From contig NZ_LWBS01000417.1 in assembly GCF_001652265.1 (NCBI RefSeq), positions 190,128-254,127 of the forward strand: DNA of 64,000 nt. Direction: 5' to 3'. The notes below the pieces were generated by a model, which searched no databases, was not told where the DNA came from, and was given only the letters and a program-made list of their open reading frames with translations. The position numbers and the translations under genes were made by a program. Position 1 is the first letter of the stretch. Every line of letters starts with the position of its first letter. Source of the stretch: Rhizobium leguminosarum (GTDB lineage: Bacteria > Pseudomonadota > Alphaproteobacteria > Rhizobiales > Rhizobiaceae). Positions 26,260 through 34,263 of this stretch are shown in pieces.

Positions 26260-27156
26260 ATGCGACGGACAATCTTCGATCTCGATGTGCTCCGAACCTT
26301 TTCGACCGGCATGGAGCTTGGCAATTTCGCCAAGGCGGCCGAGCGGCTCGGGCGTTCGACTTCGGCGGTCAGCGCGCAGCTGAAGAAGCTGGAGGAACAG
26401 GCGGGCACGCCGATCTTCCGCAAGGCGGGTCGCGGGCTGGCGCTGACCGATGCCGGCGAGACGATGCTCGGTTATGCCAGGCGGCTGCTGGAGCTCAACG
26501 ACGAGGCGGCTGCAGCCGTCAACAGCGTCGAGCTGGAAGGCTGGGTGCGGCTCGGCCTGCAGGAGGATTTTGGCGAGACCCTGCTGCCTGGTGTGCTCGG
26601 CCGCTTTGCGCGTGCGCATCCGAAGGTCCGGATCGAAGCGCGGGTGGTGCGCAATGCCGAGTTGCTTGAGCGCGTCACATCGGGCAAGCTCGATCTGGCA
26701 CTTGCCTGGAGCGATGGCACGCTGACGGCGCATTGCGAGCGGATCGGCGAAGTGCCGATGCGCTGGATCGGACCTGCCGAGGGGCAGCCGGACTGGCAAG
26801 CCGCAAGCGGCGAGCCGATGCCGCTCGCTTCCTTGGAGGCACCGTGCCTGCTGCGGAGTGCGGCGACCAAGGCACTTGATGAGGCGGGTATCTCCTGGCG
26901 GCTCGCCTTCGTCAGTCCCAGCCTCGGCGGTCTCTGGGCTGCGACGGCGGCAGGCCTCGGTCTCACCATCCGCACGCCGATCGGCCTGCCGGCGAAGGTC
27001 CGGCCGCTGGCGCCCGAGACGATCGGCTTGCCGGATTTGCCGAAGCTCGGTCTGGTCCTGCATCGGGCGGAGGCCGAACCGCAACCGGCTGCGGCCCGGC
27101 TTGCCGAGCTCGTGCTTCAGTCGGTGCATGGCGCGCTGCGCGAGGTGTTGGCTTGA
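26260..27156 (+). CDS. LysR-family transcriptional regulator
   Basis: 298 aa. N-terminal winged helix-turn-helix: DLDVLRTFSTGMELGNFAKA, then AERLGRSTSAVSAQLKKLEE and KAGRGLALTDAGETML. The effector domain (about 90-298) includes WVRLGLQEDFGETLLP and GKLDLALAWSDG. It most likely controls the divergent tautomerase-cupin-DUF4865 operon and itself. ATG 26260 is chosen because the family N-terminus begins there; the long in-frame upstream stretch overlaps the divergent gene and is not coding. Confidence 0.92.
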   Translation: MRRTIFDLDVLRTFSTGMELGNFAKAAERLGRSTSAVSAQLKKLEEQAGTPIFRKAGRGLALTDAGETMLGYARRLLELNDEAAAAVNSVELEGWVRLGLQEDFGETLLPGVLGRFARAHPKVRIEARVVRNAELLERVTSGKLDLALAWSDGTLTAHCERIGEVPMRWIGPAEGQPDWQAASGEPMPLASLEAPCLLRSAATKALDEAGISWRLAFVSPSLGGLWAATAAGLGLTIRTPIGLPAKVRPLAPETIGLPDLPKLGLVLHRAEAEPQPAAARLAELVLQSVHGALREVLA

Positions 27157-27166
27157 CATCTCCGCG

Positions 27167-27195
27167 TTGACCCCTCGGGCGCAAGCCTGTAGCCT
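27167..27195 (+). promoter_or_regulatory. Putative promoter of the leader peptide-PhyH transcript
   Basis: TTGACC (27167-27172), a 17-bp spacer and TAGCCT (27190-27195) resemble a vegetative sigma promoter. Transcription would start near 27202, only a few bases before the ATG at 27205, giving a near-leaderless small ORF. Confidence 0.5.
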
Positions 27196-27204
27196 CGAAT
27201 CGCT

Positions 27205-27255
27205 ATGAAGACGTTCACCCTCAATATCGCTTCGGTCTTCTTCTTGAGCCTCTAA
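27205..27255 (+). CDS. Putative 16-aa leader peptide
   Basis: Reads MKTFTLNIASVFFLSL then TAA. There is no ribosome-binding site, but the ATG sits at the predicted transcript start, as for a leaderless mRNA. The peptide ends in a hydrophobic FFLSL run. Its stop codon lies in the loop of a hairpin (GAGCC 27246-27250 with GGCTC 27256-27260), and 134 nt separate it from the PhyH gene. Judged a regulatory leader by layout, not by homology. Confidence 0.45.
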   Translation: MKTFTLNIASVFFLSL

Positions 27256-27367
27256 GGCTCTGCCTTCGGGCATCAGAAGATGCGGCCGCTGACCAGCCTT
27301 CGCGGCTGGCGTGTTGCCGTGGACTGTAACCACCCTGCATCCGGCCAAGGAAAGAGCCGGCAGGCTC
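27246..27367 (+). promoter_or_regulatory. Possible attenuator with alternative hairpins before the PhyH gene
   Basis: Stems are GAGCC/GGCTC around the leader stop (27246-27260), GCATC/GATGC (27270-27283), CCAGCC/GGCTGG (27293-27309), and a second GAGCC/GGCTC (27354-27367) just before the PhyH ribosome-binding site. The two GAGCC/GGCTC pairs can swap partners, making mutually exclusive folds. No T-run follows a stem, so translational control is more likely than termination. Confidence 0.45.
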
Positions 27368-27388
27368 GGCGATAGAGAGAGATATATC

Positions 27389-28201
27389 ATGACATCAGAT
27401 GTTTACCCGCCGGCGCTGAGCGTCGCGCAGATCGAGCAATTCATCGAGGATGGCTTCATCAGGATCGACGATGCCTTTCCCCGCGAGCTGGCAGCGGAAG
27501 CCCGTGCCATCATGTGGTGCGACATTCCCTTCGATGCGGATCATCCGGGAACGTGGACGCAGCCCGTCGTGCGGCTTGCCGGCTATGGCGGTGGGCCGTT
27601 CGAGAAAGCTGTCAATACGCCGGTATTGCGTTCGGCCTTCGACCAGTTCGTCGGCAAAGGGCGCTGGGAGCCGCGCAACGGACTTGGCAGTTTCCCGGTC
27701 CGCTTTCCCCATCCCGATGATCCCGGCGATGCCGGTTGGCATGTGGACCTGAGCTTTCCCGGTGAGGGTTCCAATCCGGATGAGCAGCGAGACTTTTCCG
27801 CCTGGCGGGTGAACATCACCTCGCGCGGGCGGGCGTTGCTGATGCTCTTCCTGTTCTCGGATGTTGGGGAGGAAGATGCACCAACCCGTATCCGTGTCGG
27901 TTCTCACAAGGATATCGCTCGCCTTCTGGCACCGGCGGGCGAGGCGGGGATGGCCCACCTTTGGCTGGAGCATGTCGGGGAAGAGCGGCCGCTGGCGTTG
28001 GCAACAGGGCAGGCGGGCACAGTCTATCTCTGCCATCCCTTCCTCATCCATGCAGCGCAGATGCATCGCGGCAAGGAGCCGCGTTTTATGGCGCAGCCCG
28101 GCCTTGTGCCTTCCGAACCTCTTCGGCTCGAACGGCAGGACGGCGCCTATTCGCCGGTCGAGATCGCAATCCGCCGGGCGCTTCACCATCAATCTATCTG
28201 A
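27389..28201 (+). CDS. Phytanoyl-CoA dioxygenase (PhyH)-family oxygenase
   Basis: 270 aa Fe(II)/2-oxoglutarate-type fold. Iron ligands are probably His and Asp in AGWHVDLSF and the distal His in LCHPFLIHAAQMHRG, with the following Arg in EPRFMAQPG for the co-substrate. FIEDGFIRIDDAFPRE is the typical N-terminal opening. Substrate unknown. ATG 27389 follows GATAGAGAGAG at good spacing. The 5' region looks like a leader-peptide attenuator. A 9-bp hairpin follows the stop. Confidence 0.85.
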   Translation: MTSDVYPPALSVAQIEQFIEDGFIRIDDAFPRELAAEARAIMWCDIPFDADHPGTWTQPVVRLAGYGGGPFEKAVNTPVLRSAFDQFVGKGRWEPRNGLGSFPVRFPHPDDPGDAGWHVDLSFPGEGSNPDEQRDFSAWRVNITSRGRALLMLFLFSDVGEEDAPTRIRVGSHKDIARLLAPAGEAGMAHLWLEHVGEERPLALATGQAGTVYLCHPFLIHAAQMHRGKEPRFMAQPGLVPSEPLRLERQDGAYSPVEIAIRRALHHQSI

Positions 28202-28212
28202 TTGGTGATCTG

Positions 28213-28236
28213 GCATCCGGCCCGAGAGCCGGATGC
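28213..28236 (+). terminator. Hairpin after the PhyH gene
   Basis: GCATCCGGC CCGAGA GCCGGATGC, a 9-bp perfect stem 11 nt past the stop. The following CTTCGG is not a T-run, so termination may be weak or may rely on the nearby family-B hairpin. Confidence 0.5.
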
Positions 28237-28250
28237 CTTCGGCTACTTCA

Positions 28251-28306
28251 TAATTCAGAGTGCTACAGTGTCCTTTGCGTGTCTGAAAAGACGCGCGGGA
28301 CTGTAG
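28251..28306 (+). repeat. Family-B element, copy B2 (hairpin 2 only)
   Basis: Carries AATTCAGAGTGCTACAG, then TCCTTTGCGTGTCTGAAAAG, then ACGCGCGGGACTGTAG. The first hairpin of the full element is missing. Lies between the convergent PhyH and threonine-dehydratase genes. Confidence 0.75.
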
Positions 28307-28323
28307 GGTGCCGGCACGTCATC

Positions 28324-29298
28324 TCAGCCGAAGCGTTCGAGCGCCATGGCGAAGATATCGGAATCGACATTGCCCCCCGAGGTGACGGCGATGACCGTGT
28401 CGCTTTCCAGAGCATCGCCATGGAAGAGGGCGGCGGCAAGTGCCACGGCGCCGCCGGGCTCGACGACGATCTTCAACCGCGAGAAGGCGAGTGCCATGGC
28501 GCGCAGCGCCTCCTCGTCGGTGACGACGATGCCGGCGCCGGCGAGGCGCTTGAGGATCGGAAAGGTGATGTTGCCCGGCTGCGGCGTAACGATCGCATCG
28601 CAGATCGAGCCCGATACCGCCGCGTTTCGTTCGATCCTGCCGGAGGCGAGCGAGCGGGTCGTGTCGTCGAAATCCCTGGGCTCGCAGGGACGGACGCGAA
28701 AGCCGGGAGAACTGGCTTCAAGGGCGAGCGCGATGCCGGAGGTCAATCCGCCGCCGCCGCAGGGAACAAGGACTTCGGCTGATGTCACGCCTTCCTCTCC
28801 AGCCTGCTCGGAGATTTCAAGACCGGTCGTGCCCTGACCGGCAATGACAAGCGGTTCGTCGAAGGGCTTGATCAGCGTCAGGCCGCGCTCGGCCGAAAGC
28901 CTGGCGCCGATCTCGTCGCGATCCTCGTTGACGCGGTCGTAAAGCACCACTTCGGCGCCGAAGGCGCGGGTGTTGGCGATCTTCAGCTTCGGCGCATCGC
29001 TCGGCATGATGATGACGGAGGGAATGTTGTGCAGCTTGGCCGCAAGCGCAACACCCTGGGCGTGGTTGCCGGAGGAGAAGGCGATGACACCTTTGGAGCG
29101 CACGGCCGGATCGAGGCCGGAGACGGCCGACCAGCCGCCACGAAACTTGAACGAGCCGGAATGTTGCAGACATTCCGCCTTCACGAACAGGCGCCGGCCG
29201 GCGATCTCATTGAGGAAAGGGGAGGAGAGAAGCGGCGTACGCCTGATATGACCGCGCAGACGGGCGCGGGCCGCGACAATCATTTCAATGCTGGCCAT
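28324..29298 (-). CDS. Threonine/serine dehydratase family protein (fold-type II PLP enzyme)
   Basis: 324 aa, without the C-terminal ACT regulatory domain of biosynthetic IlvA, so a catabolic-type enzyme. PLP Lys51 is in SGSFKFRGG. Others are SSGNHAQGVALAAKLH, VPCGGGGLTSGIALALE (phosphate loop) and VTSGGNVDSDIFA near the end. It deaminates threonine or serine to 2-oxobutyrate or pyruvate; a racemase or related activity cannot be excluded. ATG 29298 is chosen where family similarity starts. Confidence 0.88.
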   Translation of the reverse strand: MASIEMIVAARARLRGHIRRTPLLSSPFLNEIAGRRLFVKAECLQHSGSFKFRGGWSAVSGLDPAVRSKGVIAFSSGNHAQGVALAAKLHNIPSVIIMPSDAPKLKIANTRAFGAEVVLYDRVNEDRDEIGARLSAERGLTLIKPFDEPLVIAGQGTTGLEISEQAGEEGVTSAEVLVPCGGGGLTSGIALALEASSPGFRVRPCEPRDFDDTTRSLASGRIERNAAVSGSICDAIVTPQPGNITFPILKRLAGAGIVVTDEEALRAMALAFSRLKIVVEPGGAVALAAALFHGDALESDTVIAVTSGGNVDSDIFAMALERFG

Positions 29299-29453
29299 TC
29301 GGGAATCTTTCTGCTTGCGGGTTCGCCCATGCATAGGGCGAGGCAAGCCAATTGTGAACGGCGACTTTGTCACGGTGACATGAATGGTGCCACCGCTGCT
29401 TCTTCAGCCGCGCTGCGCTTCCACCGAGTGTTTGATCAGGCGATCCCGAAGCG

Positions 29454-31190
29454 TCAGTAGCCGCTTGCCGAACCTTCCGCTGCGCGGCTGTCCATGGCGC
29501 CGTTGTAGCGGGCGCCGCCACCTTTTTCGATGGCAGCAAGGGTTTTGCCGCCGACGAGGATGCCGGCGGCCTGGCCCCATTGCGGCGCGTCATTGCCGCC
29601 ATCGAAGCTGTAGCCCATCGCGGCGAGCGTCTTTTCCGTATCCGGCGAAAGTGCATAGGGTTCGAGAAAGACTTTGTCGGGCTGCCATTGGTGGTGGAGA
29701 CGCGGGGCGTTGACCGCCTGGCTGATATCCATGCCGAAATCGACGACATTGAGGATCGCCTCCAGCGTGATGGTGATGATGCGCGAGCCACCGGGGCTGC
29801 CGATCACCATGAAGGGCTTGCCGTCCCGGGTGACAATCGTCGGGCTCATCGAGGAGAGCGGCGTCTTCTTCGGGACAATCGCATTGGCCTCGCCCTGCAC
29901 CAGTCCGTAGAGGTTCGGCACGCCAGGCTTGGAGGTGAAATCGTCCATCTCGTTGTTGAGCAGCACACCCGTGCCGGGTGCTACGACGCCGGCACCGAAG
30001 GAGCCGTTCAGCGTATAGGTGACGGCAACCGCATTGCCCTCGTCGTCGATGATCGAATAATGCGTCGTCTCGGTGCTTTCCTTGCCGCCGAGCGGCTTCA
30101 GATTCGCCGAGGTGCCGGCCTTGTAGGGGTCGATCTTGGCGGCAATTTCCGATGCATATTTCTTGTCGAGCAGTTTCTCGACGGGGTTCTCGACGAAATC
30201 GGGATCGCCGAGCGCCGCATTACGGTCGACATAAGCATAGCGCATCGCCTCGACCATGATGTGCACGGTTTCGGCCGAGTTATAGCCGAGATAGGAGAGC
30301 GGATAGCCTTCGAGAACGTTGAGGATCTCGCAGATGATGACGCCGCCGGAAGAAGGCGGCGGCGAGGAGATGATGTCGTAGCCGCGGTAATTGCACTCGA
30401 TCGGCTTCAGCTCGCGCACGGCATATTGCTCGAAATCCTCCTTGGCGAGGATGCCGCCCTTGGCCTGGCTCGCCTTGACGATCGCCTCGGCGGGCGCGGC
30501 CTTGTAGAAGGCGTCGGGGCCTCTTTCGGAGATGTCTGCCAGGACGGCGGCAAGGTCCGGTTGCTGGAGTTTTTCGCCCGATGCATAGGGTTTACCATCC
30601 GATTTCAGGAAGATTTTCGCTGCCGCCTCATCCTTGGCGAGGCGCTTGGCGCCGCCGGCAAAGCTTGCGGCATCGCCCTGTTCCAGCGTGAAGCCCTCCT
30701 TGGCGAAGCGGAGCGCCGGTGCGATCAATTCCTGGCGAGGTTTGGTGCCGTATTTCTCGCGTGCGCTCTCGAAGCCCATCACGGAGCCCGGCACGCCGAC
30801 GGCGAGATAGCCGTCGAGGCTGGCGCGTGGCACGACATCGCCCTTGGCATCGAGATACATGGTTTTTGTCGCGGCAAGCGGCGCGCGTTCGCGAAAATCG
30901 AGAAAGGTCTTGGTGCCGTCCTTCAGGCGAATGGTCATGAAGCCGCCGCCGCCGAGGTTGCCGGCCGCGGGATAGACGACCGCCAGCGCATAACCGACGG
31001 CGACCGCTGCATCGACGGCATTGCCGCCGCTTTTCAGCACCTCGACGCCGACATCGGTCGCCAGATGCTGGGCGGTGACCACCATGCCGTGCTCGGCTTC
31101 GACGGGTGCAGGCGAGGCGGCGAAAGCCGAGGTCAGGCTCAGCGCGAATGCTGATATGACGGAGATCGTCCCGATATGCAGGCGGCCCAT
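29454..31190 (-). CDS. ggt: Gamma-glutamyltransferase
   Basis: Periplasmic enzyme that cleaves glutathione and other gamma-glutamyl compounds. 578 aa. Signal peptide residues about 1-24 (IGTISVISAFALSLTSAFAA). It is an Ntn hydrolase proenzyme: the predicted autocleavage and nucleophile is Thr376 in ETTHYSIID. Other motifs are KSGGNAVDAAVAVGYAL, GGGGFMTIRL, FGAGVVAPGTGVLLNNEMDD (substrate loop, in part) and MVIGSPGGSRI. ATG 31190 follows GGAGGGG. Monocistronic. Confidence 0.94.
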   Translation of the reverse strand: MGRLHIGTISVISAFALSLTSAFAASPAPVEAEHGMVVTAQHLATDVGVEVLKSGGNAVDAAVAVGYALAVVYPAAGNLGGGGFMTIRLKDGTKTFLDFRERAPLAATKTMYLDAKGDVVPRASLDGYLAVGVPGSVMGFESAREKYGTKPRQELIAPALRFAKEGFTLEQGDAASFAGGAKRLAKDEAAAKIFLKSDGKPYASGEKLQQPDLAAVLADISERGPDAFYKAAPAEAIVKASQAKGGILAKEDFEQYAVRELKPIECNYRGYDIISSPPPSSGGVIICEILNVLEGYPLSYLGYNSAETVHIMVEAMRYAYVDRNAALGDPDFVENPVEKLLDKKYASEIAAKIDPYKAGTSANLKPLGGKESTETTHYSIIDDEGNAVAVTYTLNGSFGAGVVAPGTGVLLNNEMDDFTSKPGVPNLYGLVQGEANAIVPKKTPLSSMSPTIVTRDGKPFMVIGSPGGSRIITITLEAILNVVDFGMDISQAVNAPRLHHQWQPDKVFLEPYALSPDTEKTLAAMGYSFDGGNDAPQWGQAAGILVGGKTLAAIEKGGGARYNGAMDSRAAEGSASGY

Positions 31191-31264
31191 GATTTCCCCT
31201 CCTATGGACAATGATGGAAAAACATATGGGACTGCAACGGTCCGAGGCAATGCAAGGGGTTGGC

Positions 31265-31338
31265 TTTAAAGCATGTCGCGCAAAACTATGTCGCGGGTTT
31301 GAGACGACGACATGGATAAAAATATATCCTAAAGCGTC
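31265..31338 (-). repeat. RIME1-like element, truncated copy A4
   Basis: Reads, in reverse orientation relative to A1-A3, TTAAAGCATGTCGCGCAAAA, then CGACGACATGGATAAAAA, then CCTAAAGCG. It corresponds to about the last 70 nt of the full element. Its right end provides the TAG stop (31329-31331) of the XRE regulator gene. Confidence 0.65.
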
Positions 31339-32174
31339 AGGAGTTCGGCGAGTTTCCGGTTGGTGTCGTCGTCATCGAGCGGGGTATAGACGATGAGCTT
31401 CATCTCCGGCCGGTTTGTCAGCGTCAGGCCGGTATGTTCGAAGGACATGCGGCCCTTGACGGGGTGGTTGATGCGCTTGATGCCGGATAGCGGGCTGACG
31501 ACCTCGTGGCGCTGCCACCAGTCGCGAAATTCGTCGCTTGCCTGCTTCAGTAGCGCGATCAGCCGTTCGAAATCCGGATCGCCGGCATAACGTGCGCTGT
31601 CGGTGCGGAACATTGCCAGCGAGACGCGGGCAACCGATTCCCAATCGACGAGCAGCCGGCGATGCGCCGAGTCGGCGAACAGACGATGCATGATGTTGCG
31701 TTCGTCGCGGTCGAGCGTGTCGTAACCACCGAACAGCATGTCGGCGGCGCGGTTCCAGGCGAGCACGTCCCACCGGCGGCCGAGCACATAGGCCGGTTGG
31801 TGGGTCAGGTTGGCGAGCATGCGTTGCAGCGGCTCGTCGACGCATTCGGGTGCGGACGATACAGCCTGCGGCGCAGGGCGATTGTTGAGGGTGAAGAGAT
31901 GCCGGCGTTCGGCCTCATCGAGGCGCAGTGCATCGGCAAGGGCGTTGAGCACCTGTGTCGAGGGCCTGATGTCGCGGCCCTGTTCCAGCCATGTGTACCA
32001 AGTGGTGCCGACGCCGGCGAGCATGGCGAGCTCCTCGCGCCGGAGACCCGGCGTGCGCCGACGGAAACCCTCCGGCAAGCCCACCTCGGACGGCGTCAGC
32101 CGCTCGCGGCGAGAGCGCAGAAAGGCTGCAAATTCACGGCGGCGGGCTTCGAATGTGTCGGCTCTCTGGTCCAT
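31329..32174 (-). CDS. XRE-family regulator with MmyB-like ligand domain
   Basis: 281 aa. N-terminal helix-turn-helix: AFLRSRRERLTPSEVGLPEG, then RTPGLRREELAMLAGVGTTW and YTWLEQGRDIRPSTQVLNAL. The remainder (about 110-281) is the MmyB-like/PAS-related ligand domain with LGRRWDVLAWNRAADMLFGG. Members usually repress an adjacent divergent oxidoreductase, and here a divergent SDR gene starts 128 bp away. The start may be 32174 or 32186; both lack a ribosome-binding site. The stop codon lies in a RIME1 fragment. Confidence 0.88.
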   Translation of the reverse strand: MDQRADTFEARRREFAAFLRSRRERLTPSEVGLPEGFRRRTPGLRREELAMLAGVGTTWYTWLEQGRDIRPSTQVLNALADALRLDEAERRHLFTLNNRPAPQAVSSAPECVDEPLQRMLANLTHQPAYVLGRRWDVLAWNRAADMLFGGYDTLDRDERNIMHRLFADSAHRRLLVDWESVARVSLAMFRTDSARYAGDPDFERLIALLKQASDEFRDWWQRHEVVSPLSGIKRINHPVKGRMSFEHTGLTLTNRPEMKLIVYTPLDDDDTNRKLAELLTL

Positions 32175-32302
32175 GGCGGTGATCATATCAGTATCGATAC
32201 CAGGATAAAACTGGAACTGTTTGCCGTTTCCGGGCCGCGCATGATGCCGGCGCCGCGGGTGGTTCAAACGCCTGCGGATCGATCAATTCAAGGAGCAGCA
32301 TC

Positions 32303-33021
32303 ATGTCTTTGCAGCATGTGGTCGTCATCGGCGGTTCTTCCGGCATCGGCCTCGCCACGGCGAAATTACTTTTGAAACAGGGTTATACGGTCACCATTGC
32401 GGGCCGCGACGGCGAAAAGCTCGCGGCGGCGAAGGCATCGCTCGATGGCGATCTGCGCAGCGTCGTGCTTGATGCGATGGAGCTTTCCACACTCGGGGAG
32501 GCTTTTGCCGCGATCGGCGCATTCGGTCATCTCGTGCTGGCGATGGGCAGCGGTCACGGTGCCGGAGCTTTTGCGACGCTCGACATGACGGACCTGCTTG
32601 CCGGCTTCCAGACCAAGCTCATTCCGCATGCCGCAGCAGCCCAGGCGGCACTGCCGCTGCTGCAGCCGGGCGGCAGAGCATCACCTTCGTTTCGGCGGTC
32701 AGCGCGCAGGCTGCGATGCCTGGCACGGCTGGGCTTGCGGCCGTCAATGCCGGCATCGAGGCGATCGTGCCGGTGCTTGCCGCCGAATTGAAGCCGTTGC
32801 GCGTCAACGGCGTTTCCCCCGGGGTCGTCGATACGCCGTGGTGGAGTTTCCTGCCGCCCGAGCAGCGCGGCAGCGTCTTTGCGGATTTCGCCGGCCGCAC
32901 GCCGGTCGGCCGTGTCGGCAGGCCGGAGGATATTGCAGAGGTGATTGCCTTCCTGATCGGAAACGGCTTCATGAGCGGCCATGTCGTTACCTGCGACGGC
33001 GGCATGCGTCTCGGCGCCTGA
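32303..33021 (+). pseudogene. Short-chain dehydrogenase/reductase, frameshifted
   Basis: The N-terminal half (from ATG 32303) has the NAD(P) motif GGSSGIGLATA and reads to QPGG near 32673. From there the SDR similarity continues in the next frame (SITFVSAVSAQAAMPGTAG ... RVNGVSPGVVDTPWW) to TGA at 33021. The break is at GGCAGAGCATC near 32670-32680 and looks like a 2-nt AG duplication (or 1-nt loss). It is either a pseudogene or a sequencing error. The catalytic Tyr-x3-Lys is not at the expected place (GLAAVNAG), so even intact it is an atypical SDR. Confidence 0.75.
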
Positions 33022-33048
33022 GGCAGGTTTCCGGGCGATGCTGAGGAC

Positions 33049-33117
33049 AAAATTATGCGGCAATTCAAAGTACTACAGCATGTTTTGCGCGTCGGAAAAG
33101 ACGTGCGGCGCTGTAGG
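33049..33117 (+). repeat. Family-B element, copy B3 (linker and hairpin 2)
   Basis: Shows GGACAAAATTATGCGGCAA, TTCAAAGTACTACAGC, then GGAAAAGACGTGCGGCGCTGTAGG. The first hairpin is gone. Hairpin 2 (33073-33116) lies inside the 3' end of the minus-strand hydrolase gene and supplies its stop. Confidence 0.75.
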
Positions 33118-34200
33118 CTCTAACGACAGTACGGCTGCGGCTCTCTGATCGCGTGAGGCGGCGGCAAGCCTCTCCTCGGCCCTGCGGGCGATTGCCTGCA
33201 GGTCGCGCGGCTTGCCGGCGATCTTCTCCATGGCGGCGATGGCGACATCGGTTGCGAGATAATCCGGCTTGTGGCCGACGCCGCTGACGGTGATGAGTTC
33301 GGAGCCTGATATATCGCGGGCAAGGCCGCGCGAGTGCAAGTGTTCCCAGACGATCTCGTCGCTGTCGCCTGTTATGATGACGGTCGGCGCTGTGATCTGC
33401 GAATAAAGCAGCGACTGCTCCTTCACATAGGCGAGCAGCCTTTTGAAATCGGCGGCGTTGTTATGGAAAGCGTTGGGTCGCAGCACCAGCGACGGCCCCG
33501 TTTTTTCGATGTAGTCGGCCGGGCGCGGATTGGGACGGAAGACATTCAGCGTGCCGCGCTCCAGCCGGCTCAGACCGAGAGGCACGACGATCGCGTGGTT
33601 GAAGAGCCAGCCGACGATCGGCACGGTTGCCACATGATAGTACCAGTCGATGCCGCCCGGCCAGGGATGGGTGGCGGGCGCGAGGAAGAGCAGGCCGGCG
33701 GTCTTATCAGGGTGGCGCAGGCCGAAGGCGGCGGTGATCGCGCCGCCGAAGGAATGGCCGACGATAACAGCCTTCTCGATGCCGCGTTTCTCCATCAGTC
33801 TGGCGATCGCATCGGCCTGGCCGGAGGGGACGGCGTTCTCAGGGCCGCCGCGCTCGGAATAGCCATGACCGGGGCGATCGACGAATAGCATTTCCGCCCG
33901 ACCTTCGAGTGCGGCGCGGAAGGCAACGACCTGGTCGAGCAAATTGCCGCTGGCGCCGTGAATGAAGACCAGTGCCGGCAGATCCGCATTTTCGGGACGC
34001 TCGATGTGGACGGCATTCATGCGGTAGCCGCCGACATCCGTCAGTTCGCCGATATTCGGATAGGCGTGTTCGAATTGCCGCGCCTTATAAGTGGAGTAGC
34101 CGATGGCGGCGGCGAGCGGCGCGAGAAGAGCGGAAACTTCTGCAAGCATGATCTCAACGAGCGATAATTGCGGGACGACCTGCTGGCGGACAACCGCCAT
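33073..34200 (-). CDS. Alpha/beta-hydrolase
   Basis: 375 aa. N-terminal hydrophobic segment about 18-35 (MLAEVSALLAPLAAAIGY), perhaps a membrane anchor. The oxyanion region is VFIHGASGNLLDQ; the nucleophile is Ser in VGHSFGGAI; Asp is in ITGDSDEIV; His is in VSGVGHKPDY. Substrate unknown. ATG 34200 is set by GGAGGG. The last 15 codons (EPTAPHVFSDAQNML) are encoded by the repeat hairpin B3, so the native C-terminus was probably replaced. Convergent with the SDR gene. Confidence 0.85.
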   Translation of the reverse strand: MAVVRQQVVPQLSLVEIMLAEVSALLAPLAAAIGYSTYKARQFEHAYPNIGELTDVGGYRMNAVHIERPENADLPALVFIHGASGNLLDQVVAFRAALEGRAEMLFVDRPGHGYSERGGPENAVPSGQADAIARLMEKRGIEKAVIVGHSFGGAITAAFGLRHPDKTAGLLFLAPATHPWPGGIDWYYHVATVPIVGWLFNHAIVVPLGLSRLERGTLNVFRPNPRPADYIEKTGPSLVLRPNAFHNNAADFKRLLAYVKEQSLLYSQITAPTVIITGDSDEIVWEHLHSRGLARDISGSELITVSGVGHKPDYLATDVAIAAMEKIAGKPRDLQAIARRAEERLAAASRDQRAAAVLSLEPTAPHVFSDAQNML

Positions 34201-34263
34201 ATCGTTCCCTCCATATGCTAAAATTGCGCGGCGCGATCCGACGTCAAGATATCAGACCAGGAA

